DNA of 64,000 bases from Persea americana (lineage: Eukaryota > Streptophyta > Magnoliopsida > Laurales > Lauraceae), in NCBI GenBank assembly GCA_029852735.1, contig CM056813.1:46025682-46089681 (forward strand). The letters run 5' to 3'. The notes below the pieces were generated by a model, which was not told where the DNA came from, did no database searches, and saw only the letters and a program-made list of their open reading frames with translations. This document shows positions 57,903-64,000 of this stretch, in pieces. Made by a program: the position numbers and the translations under genes. The stretch's first letter is position 1, and every line of letters begins with the position of its first letter.

Positions 57903-58097
57903 GTAAACCCGCAGTTGTGATTTGACTTTGAAGACTATGTGCCTTTAAAGCATTATTTCTGAATCTACATTTTTTTAGTGCTATCAATGTTATGTTTAAA
58001 TGTGTAAGGTTATATGTGTTTTTGTCTCTCTTTCTTCCCCACCCCTATACTTGGATTAGTTCTTTGACATGGTTCTCTAATAATTTCATCATGCTTG

Positions 58098-58192
58098 ACA
58101 AGAGCCTCTGGCACAATGGAAGGTGCTCAACATTACAACCTTTTAAAGGTTGTGGGTTTGAGTCATGTTGTCAATAGAATTAAAAAAAAAAA
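58098..58192 (+). mobile_element. Possible tRNA-derived SINE head
   Basis: TGGCACAATGGA (58109-58120) resembles a pol III A box and GGGTTTGAGTC (58154-58164) a B box. They are followed by TCAATAGAATT and a 13-base A-run. Plant SINE heads often read TGGC(G/A)CAATGG...GGGTTCGAGTC. No target-site duplication was identified. It would sit in an intron of the captured ARF. Confidence 0.45.
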
Positions 58193-58359
58193 AATCGAAA
58201 AACAGATCCCCACTAGTGATGTCTTATCCTTTCGAAATTTCCCAGCCGAGGGGTCCTTTTCCTAGGTGTTGGTTTTGCTCTATACTTTTTATCTTGAGGC
58301 AAAACTGTTTGGGGCTCTTTGATCCTTTTGTGCTTGAATCATGGCCTTTTTTGTGTAAT

Positions 58360-59334
58360 CTTCCTACACAATAATGAGTGGAAATTTCGACATATTTTTT
58401 GCGGTGAGAATTTTTTTTTTTTTTTGGTTAAAAACATGAAAAAATGGCTCTACAACAGTTGTTTTTATCATAGTACCTTTCTTTGCTCACTTCTTGGCAC
58501 CATGTGATTATATAAGTTCAATAGGAGAAATGATTAAGTGAATTCAGGTACAACATAAGTGCTAGTGACAAATCTCTGATGTGGCTGCGCACTTCTCAAG
58601 TCCTACAATCAGATGGACTTTTTTTTTAGAGAGAGAGATGATTCATTTTTACCACCTCATTTACTATAAAGTCTGTATCAGGTTGTCCTTTGCTAACTAA
58701 AACTGCATTTTTTTTTCAGTGTTTCACTAATTTTAATTTAGCCAAGTTATTCCTAGATTCAGATTGTCATGTGCCTGCCATACTAGTCTTGTGACATGAT
58801 TTTGTAGAAGTTTAGATTTTTTATGTTCATTTTGTAATGCAGGTCAGCCCAAGCGCCATCTTCTTACAACTGGTTGGAGTGTATTTGTAAGTGCAAAAAG
58901 GCTTGTTGCTGGTGATTCAGTTCTTTTTATCTGGTAGGCTTATTCAAGTTATTCTGATTCCACATTCTGCATGTTATATGGTGCTGTATTAGTAAATTTT
59001 TTTTGGTCATGTCACCATTCCTCTCTGATGTTCAAGTATGATTCTTCCATTAGGAACGAAAGGACTCAGTTGCTCCTAGGAATCCGACATGCTGTTCGGC
59101 CTCAGACTGTGATGCCTTCATCAGTTCTATCATGCGATAGCATGCACATAGGATTACTTGCTGCAGCGGTTCATGCTGCAGCGACAAATAGTCGTTTCAC
59201 TATATTTTATAATCCAAGGTAGAGCTTATGCTGTTCACAGAAATTTTTATATTGTAAAAGCCTCTTTTGTGCTGATTGCTTTTTTTGTTGTAAGGGCAAG
59301 CCCATCTGAATTTGTCATACCACTAGCCAAATAT
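58360..59334 (+). pseudogene. Captured ARF6/ARF8-like B3-domain exons with introns
   Basis: Exons read NEWKFRHIFC (to 58403), [19 protein letters not shown] and [12 protein letters not shown] (58843-58933), NERTQLLLGIRHAVRPQTVM with PSSVLSCDSMHIGLLAAAVH and FTIFYNPR (59054-59218), and RASPSEFVIPLAKY (59295-59334), after which the frame decays. These are the C-terminal half of the B3 DNA-binding domain and the following segment of class A auxin response factors, nuclear activators of auxin genes. Splice junction GT/AG sites and phases are kept, so the capture was from genomic DNA. The first half of B3, the middle region and PB1 are absent; it cannot make a working factor. Confidence 0.9.
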
Positions 59335-59894
59335 ATATCTGATTATGTTTCTTTTGTGCTCTCACTAATCTATATCTACAATATCTGATTATGTGCAGGT
59401 GGCTGTCAGTGCATTAGGTGGTTGTTTGTGTGTGTGTGTGAGGAGCTTAATCGTATGGTTGAACTGACGAACAGCAATATAACATCCTTCAATCTCACCA
59501 GAAAAGCAAGAGTACACATGAGATGGGTCAAACCCAAACAGAGAGTTGGTCAGGCCACAAGAAGGCAGGTCCGTGAACTTCTCAAAGTAAAGGCCTGACA
59601 AATATTTGTGCGAACGGACGTGGCGGACACTAGCAGAATAAACAATTCTATAATATGTATCATTGGAATTCTAGAATATGTATGGATTTCCAAATATTAT
59701 AAATTGTACATTTTTATTCAATCTTGTATGTTGATTCCAAATTGGTTTCTTTTGTGAGCCATTTGATGATGTGTAAAGTGAATTTGCATCTACAATTTAT
59801 GGGTTTCAATTTTTTATGGTGATTTTTTTAAAAAAATTTCCATGAAATAATTTTTTTTAAAAAATAATAATAAAATTAGGGATAGTTCAAAACC

Positions 59895-60180
59895 TTCTTA
59901 ATAGCATTGGAACACTTAGAAAACCGTTCGAATATAAAAATTTGGAACGGTTTCTGAACGGCTTTGAAAACCATTCCTATATGTAAACATTTGGAACGGT
60001 TTTGAACCCTTCCAGTTTTCACAATTTGGAACGGTTTCAGGAATTTTGGAACGGTTTGAAACCGTTCCAAAATCACATGTTTGGCACGGTTTTGGACCGT
60101 TCCAATGGTTTAGAAACGCCCTTATTTGAAGCGGTTTAAAACCGTTCCTGTTTCGTTTAGGAAGGGTTTTAGGCCGTTCC
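59895..60180 (-). repeat. Subterminal motifs of second CACTA
   Basis: At least ten copies of GGAACGGTTT or its complement AAACCGTTCC occur, several as facing pairs around short spacers. They are expected binding sites of the cognate TNPA-like protein. The motif differs completely from GCGACCGCC of the large CACTA, so the two elements belong to different families. Confidence 0.88.
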
Positions 60181-60204
60181 AATTTACTGTTTTTGGTGTA
60201 GTGT

Positions 60205-60221
60205 TGGAGCCGTTGCCGGGG
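60205..60221 (+). promoter_or_regulatory. Primer-binding site of the Athila/Tat-like element
   Basis: TGGAGCCGTTGCCGGGG is one change from TGGCGCCGTTGCCGGGG, the primer site usual in plant Athila/Tat elements. In the uninterrupted element it would follow GAATAAGTTTT directly. Confidence 0.88.
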
Positions 60222-60479
60222 AGCGCCATATAAGGTAACTTTTCTAACTTTCTCATTTACATTGCTTTATGGGTGTGATATTTTTGGCATCTTTCTAAAA
60301 TAAAGGAGGTGCATGCATTGAATGGTAAACTGCCCTAAGTTGGAATAGGAAAGTGCATGGAATGTTAGAAACTCACATCATTGATTTTTAGAAAATCCTG
60401 AAAAGTTACCAAAATTTTCCATTTTTTATTTAGGATTTATTTTTGGTAGGACACTCTAAAGGAAGGAAAGTCCACTCAA

Positions 60480-60671
60480 GGTTGCACCACTGGCGCTCCT
60501 TGATCACCTCAGTATCAAGGAAAGCCTTGTCCCATTAACGGGAGATATTTTATGTTCAAGAAAAGTGGTTTTTAAGCGGGACCGTTGTGACCCCACCATT
60601 GACCTGGGGGCTTACCTGGCTGAGTTGGTTTCATGGGACTGGATTGGAGGCCTAGGTGTACTCTACAACCT
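60480..60671 (+). repeat. Leader module shared with copia element G (Athila-like copy)
   Basis: GTTGCACCACTGGCGCTCC, AAAGCCTTGTCCCATTAA, GTGGTTTTTAAGCGGGACC, TTGTGACCCCACCATT, GGCTTACC and GGAGGCCTAGGTG occur in the same order and spacing as on the minus strand of 23890-23703. It ends about 180 bp upstream of the first gag-like ATG (60853). Confidence 0.85.
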
Positions 60672-60852
60672 TCAGAGTGATTAGGTGTTTGTTCTAGGTT
60701 AGGTTTTTTTTTTCATTAAATTAAAAGAAAAATTGGCCACCCTGCCCGCTTGATTCCATAATTGAACCCTGTTCCAAGAGAGGGAATCGCAAATCAACAG
60801 GGCACTTGAAAATCTCAACTCCTCAAAATCTTTAGGTTCATATAGTGACACC

Positions 60853-62369
60853 ATGGAATATGAAAGATGCGAGAATTTGAGTGGGACCCAACCGTCAAAG
60901 AGCCTACATGATAATCTCCAGCCAAATTGGCAAGTAATGAAAGATGAGCAAACCAAAAGGTCTTTCGTGATTACCTATACCCCCCACATGCGAACACTTC
61001 TTCATCTATGAACGTGTGGGGAGGATGTGGATACAACACCCAATCTTCAAGGACTTGTCCAACAAGATCTGATTATTACATAGAGGTGTTGCGAGAAATC
61101 GAGGATGAAGCCAACGCATACCAATGGCCTTGTTTCAATAACATGGGTAACATGCATAGCCCACAATGGGATGATCATTATGATTACAGCTGGAAAATGG
61201 GCACATGGATGATTTTTCCAATCTCCCCCAAGAACCTACTCCAGATGAGCCATATGTGCAGGACTTGACATTTGTACCCCCATCAATTGAATGGTCATAT
61301 GAAACACCATCCCAGTGCTCATATGTACCCCCACCACCACCCTTAGACGTGCAGTCGTTGGAGGATGTGATCAGTAAATTTATTCAGAGCCAGAGTGAAT
61401 TTATTCAGAGCCAAAATGAATTGAATCAATCCATCAAGCAAGAACTACGAGACTTGACATCTTCAATGTCGTATGATAGAAGAGGACGTCACCCTTAGTA
61501 GTGAAAATGATATTCAAATAGATGATCCGAAATACCTTGACCACTTTTTAATACCGGATCACACAAATGCACAATCCATATCTAAGGGTGGAGATGAGAG
61601 TAGTGCTGGTGGTATGATAGAAAAACAATTTGACTCTGAACCATATAAGCCCGTAATCCCTTTTCCCCAACGGTTGAGACGGTCCCACCCGGAGATTTTG
61701 GAGAAAGATTCCCATGAGTCCCTCTTAGATTCTGATTCTTTCACAACAATGGAATAAAGTATTGCTGATTTCCAAGAATTTGATGTTCCTATTTTGAAGG
61801 AAATAACAATTATACATTTTGATCCTCTTGATGGGTTTGAAACTTTTGTGGATGTTTTTCAAATTCCAGAATTTGATAATTTGAAATCACTGGACTCATG
61901 CATTGTTCATTCCCTAGTTTTTAATGATCAATCGTTATGGGAAATAGAAAATGCGTTCATTGTGGGCCCTAAGGAGGACCCTGCTACCAAATTTGAGGAA
62001 AATGGCCTTCTTCAGACCTTCGAGTCTGAATTTTCAAAATCATGCATGGAAGCCTGCAAACATTCAAATTTTGACATTGCCACCGCATGTTCCGCGCCCG
62101 TGCTAGAAGAATTTGAGAAATTCGATTTTGAGGAATTACATGCACGGGAATCACTTGAACCACCTTGTTCATCAATCCAATCTCTTCCTTCAGACTTACA
62201 TGATTCATTTTTAAAGGAAGAGAGTTTAATGTCGGTTGCCTTCTCACCATTGGACAAGAAAAGTGTGGTCCAAATTGTTGAAAATTCTCATCTAGTCTTT
62301 GTCCAATGTGTAGAGGAAAACTTTTTCTGGGATCCAGGTGGATTCCTTGTTGAGTGCCTAGTAGTGTAG
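60853..62369 (+). pseudogene. Gag-like frame of the Athila/Tat-like element, broken
   Basis: From ATG 60853 (MEYERCENLSGTQPSKSL) the frame moves near 61000, again near 61200 and near 61475, and has a TAA at 61755-61757, but protein-like sequence continues to a stop at 62367. Recognisable parts are a proline-rich stretch and a Q-rich amphipathic segment (FIQSQSEFIQSQNELNQSIK, about 61380-61440) typical of Athila/Tat gag, and DSEPYKPVIPFPQRLRRSHP (61630-61690), the motif found near the gag/protease border. The last 200 residues are acidic and unrecognised. No zinc knuckle was seen. Confidence 0.7.
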
Positions 62370-63852
62370 CTTCTATTTTTTCTATTTTTTGTTTGTTTTT
62401 GTGTGTTTTGTCTATCCATGGATAGGGTTCGGAAAAGCTTCATTTACAGGTGCTTTCTAAACTTTACTCTCTGTTACTTTTATGTTCCTCATGTTTCGTA
62501 TGTTCAATGCATATCATTCATTTACACATCGAGGACGATGTTCATGATAGGTTGGGGGATAGGGACACGCACACTTGTCCATCGTTAGACAAAAGTTTTA
62601 CACTCTTTTTGTTTAATTAAAAAAAAAAATTCTATTCTTGTTTGTTTTTAGGATATAGGAAATAAAGGGAATTTCGAAAGGATTTTTATAAAACGAAGAT
62701 ACCTTGAATTTTGGAATTTTTGAAGCTTTGGGCGAGAAAAAAAATATAATGGTTCACTGTTTTGTTTAAGGAAAGGATTTTTGGAAAAGTGCTGAATTTT
62801 GATCCCTCACTTTTACACAGTTTGTATACGTTTTCAAGCTTTTGAATGTGAAGCTATGATTTCTGTTTTCTTTGACGATTGGATTGAAAATATGATGGAA
62901 AGCCGACCCTTAGTTTCACAGTTTCCTGGTTCATATGGGTGGTTTGATCAGCCACAAACCGTTGAATTAATTCGGGCACATGGAAAGGGCTGCCTATTGT
63001 TGGGGACCGTAAAAGAAAAAAAGAAAAAAAAAGTGTTTAGTTATAAGTCTTGAAAAAAAAAAAAGTTGAGTGACTAGTTTGGGTTAGTAGCCTTTTTAAC
63101 CCGAGTTAGTAAGCCCGTAGGGGTATTTACATACCTAGTGCCTTAAAGACATCTGTTTTGGGAGTCATTGGCCGAATGCTCGTTACATGGGTTAATTAGA
63201 AAGCTTAAGGGACCTAGGCATTGCACAGTCACATGTGTGTGTTAAAAAAAAAAAAAAACCACTTGCAGCCTTTGGAAAAATAGTTGTGTGAAAGCCGTCA
63301 TGGTCGCTTTGAGAGAAAGACTGTTTTTCTTACTAAGGTTACGTGGCCCATAATTTTGGATAAAAAATCGTTTTCATGGAAATTTTTGGTGGATCATTTG
63401 ATGCCTATGTTTTTTGTATACGCACTTATCACCGTGCACAATCAATTCAGCATGATTTTGAGAATTACTGACCAAAAGATGAGATTTGTGAACCTAATTT
63501 AATATTTGCCTTTGAAAAATTCCAAGAATCGAGAATATCTGGTGTTTGTAGATTTTCTTTTTGAAAACGTTCCCAAGGTTTTGTTAGGTTTCTATTTTGA
63601 CATTGAAGAAAGAAAAAAAAAATAAAGGGGGAATTCTGTAGGTATATTCACTGCAAACCCTCACGAGGCATAACTCGTCCACTAGGGGGAACCTAGGGGT
63701 TTAAGGGCTTACTGCATACGCTAAATGCAGTCGAGAGTGCTAGCGAAAGTGGTGTTTTTCATTTCATTTTTCTACATTGGTTTATTTTCCTTAGGATTAG
63801 TTTAGGTGAGTTTTATTCCTTGTCGCTTATTTTGCTAAGGGACTAGCAAAAA
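62370..63852. other. 3' non-coding region of the Athila/Tat-like element
   Basis: No domain was found. A-tracts occur near 62618-62628, 63022-63031, 63052-63063 and 63245-63259. Near 63640-63700, CACTAGGGGGAACCTAGGGG lies shortly before the polypurine tract. Confidence 0.5.
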
Positions 63853-63865
63853 GCTGGCTGGGGGG
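63853..63865 (+). promoter_or_regulatory. Polypurine tract
   Basis: GCTGGCTGGGGGG immediately precedes TGTGATAAGTCCAC. A purine run at this position primes plus-strand DNA synthesis in LTR retrotransposons. It is short and interrupted by C and T upstream of the G-run. Confidence 0.75.
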
Positions 63866-64000
63866 TGTGATAAGTCCACAAAATTAGGTCATTAGATCAT
63901 CATTTTATTAGCATTTGTGGACTTAATTATGTTTAATTGTATAAAACTGCACTTAATTTCATGATTACATGTATTTGGGGATATGTTTGGGCAAAATGGT
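63866..64000 (+). repeat. 3' LTR of the Athila/Tat-like element (start only)
   Basis: Starts TGTGATAAGTCCACAAAATT directly after the polypurine tract and runs off the window. Its match to the 5' LTR cannot be tested because the retained 5' fragment (55892-56256) covers only the other end. Confidence 0.75.

Larger units (their letters stand above)
56280..60203 (+). mobile_element. Second CACTA element carrying captured ARF exons
   Basis: The termini CACTACACCAAAAATGG and TTTTTGGTGTAGTG are inverted, and the 3-bp duplication TTG is perfect (56277-56279, 60204-60206). Subterminal motifs GGAACGGTTT and AAACCGTTCC are dense at 59895-60180 and sparser at 56298-56390. It encodes no transposase. It holds exons of an auxin response factor and other unrecognised pieces, so it is a non-autonomous, gene-capturing element of 3924 bp. 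It landed between LTR and primer site of the Athila-like element. Confidence 0.92.
56257..63865 (+). mobile_element. Internal region of a non-autonomous Athila/Tat-like retrotransposon
   Basis: After removing the CACTA at 56280-60203 the internal region is about 3.7 kb: primer site, leader, a gag-like frame, about 1.5 kb non-coding with A-tracts, and a polypurine tract before the 3' LTR. No protease, RT, RNase H or integrase was found, so it must have used enzymes in trans (a LARD-type derivative). The gag-like frame carries the EPYKPVIPFPQRLRR motif characteristic of Athila/Tat elements. Confidence 0.8.

Noticed and set aside
58098..58192. Functional tRNA gene
   Set aside because: The A-box and B-box are imperfect and no acceptor stem or cloverleaf could be drawn; a SINE head is more likely.

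Overview
This window looks like gene-poor, repeat-rich nuclear DNA of a flowering plant. The evidence is nested LTR retrotransposons with plant-type primer sites, two CACTA (En/Spm) DNA transposons, a Tourist-like MITE, and captured fragments of plant genes: an auxin response factor, a GH28 polygalacturonase-like gene and a Pur-alpha-like gene. I cannot name the species. I found no intact host gene, no convincing functional RNA gene and no CRISPR. Nearly every long open frame is transposon protein, transposon debris or a by-product of a satellite.

Layout. 1-2725 and 10884 to about 11210 are old repeat debris, including a decayed LTR into which element A inserted. A (2726-10883, TSD CCCAT) is a long solo-LTR-like element that was itself hit by D (4633-6404, TSD CTTCA) and B (7311-10519, TSD AAAAT). 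13.6-30.2 kb is an old plus-strand Ty1/copia element (H). Its gag, integrase and RT pieces are interrupted by a near-complete minus-strand copia element G (14691-25540, TSD AGTAG; itself carrying solo LTR C, 16828-19776, TSD CCCGC), a MITE (25743-26046, TSD TAA), and solo LTRs E (26908-29306, TSD TTATA) and F (30224-32986, TSD TCTAT). A, B, C, E, F and a fragment at 37104-37690 form one family with TGT...ACA ends and lengths of 2.4-3.2 kb. They resemble the long LTRs of Tekay/Del-type gypsy elements, but no internal domain is present to prove the lineage.

33.0-37.1 kb is AT-rich non-coding DNA with a fresh 481-bp tandem duplication. 37691-55891 is an 18.2-kb CACTA structure. Both of its arms are 3' ends of the same element, so it reads as an inverted dimer. 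Each arm carries an array of a 178-bp satellite (about 23 and 10 copies) with a different higher-order period (4-mer on the left, 3-mer on the right). Degenerate transposase exons lie head-to-head in the centre, with GH28 and Pur-alpha fragments picked up between.

55892-64000 is one non-autonomous Athila/Tat-like retrotransposon: the end of its 5' LTR, a primer site, a broken gag-like frame, a polypurine tract and the start of its 3' LTR. It was split by a second CACTA (56280-60203, TSD TTG) that captured the start codon and B3-domain exons of an ARF6/ARF8-like gene.

The most unusual signals are the inverted-dimer CACTA with arm-specific satellite structure; a module of about 190 bp shared by the leaders of a copia and an Athila-like element; and, inside the long LTRs, islands of short GC-rich palindromic words plus a conserved micro-ORF and hairpin that I cannot match to anything I know.
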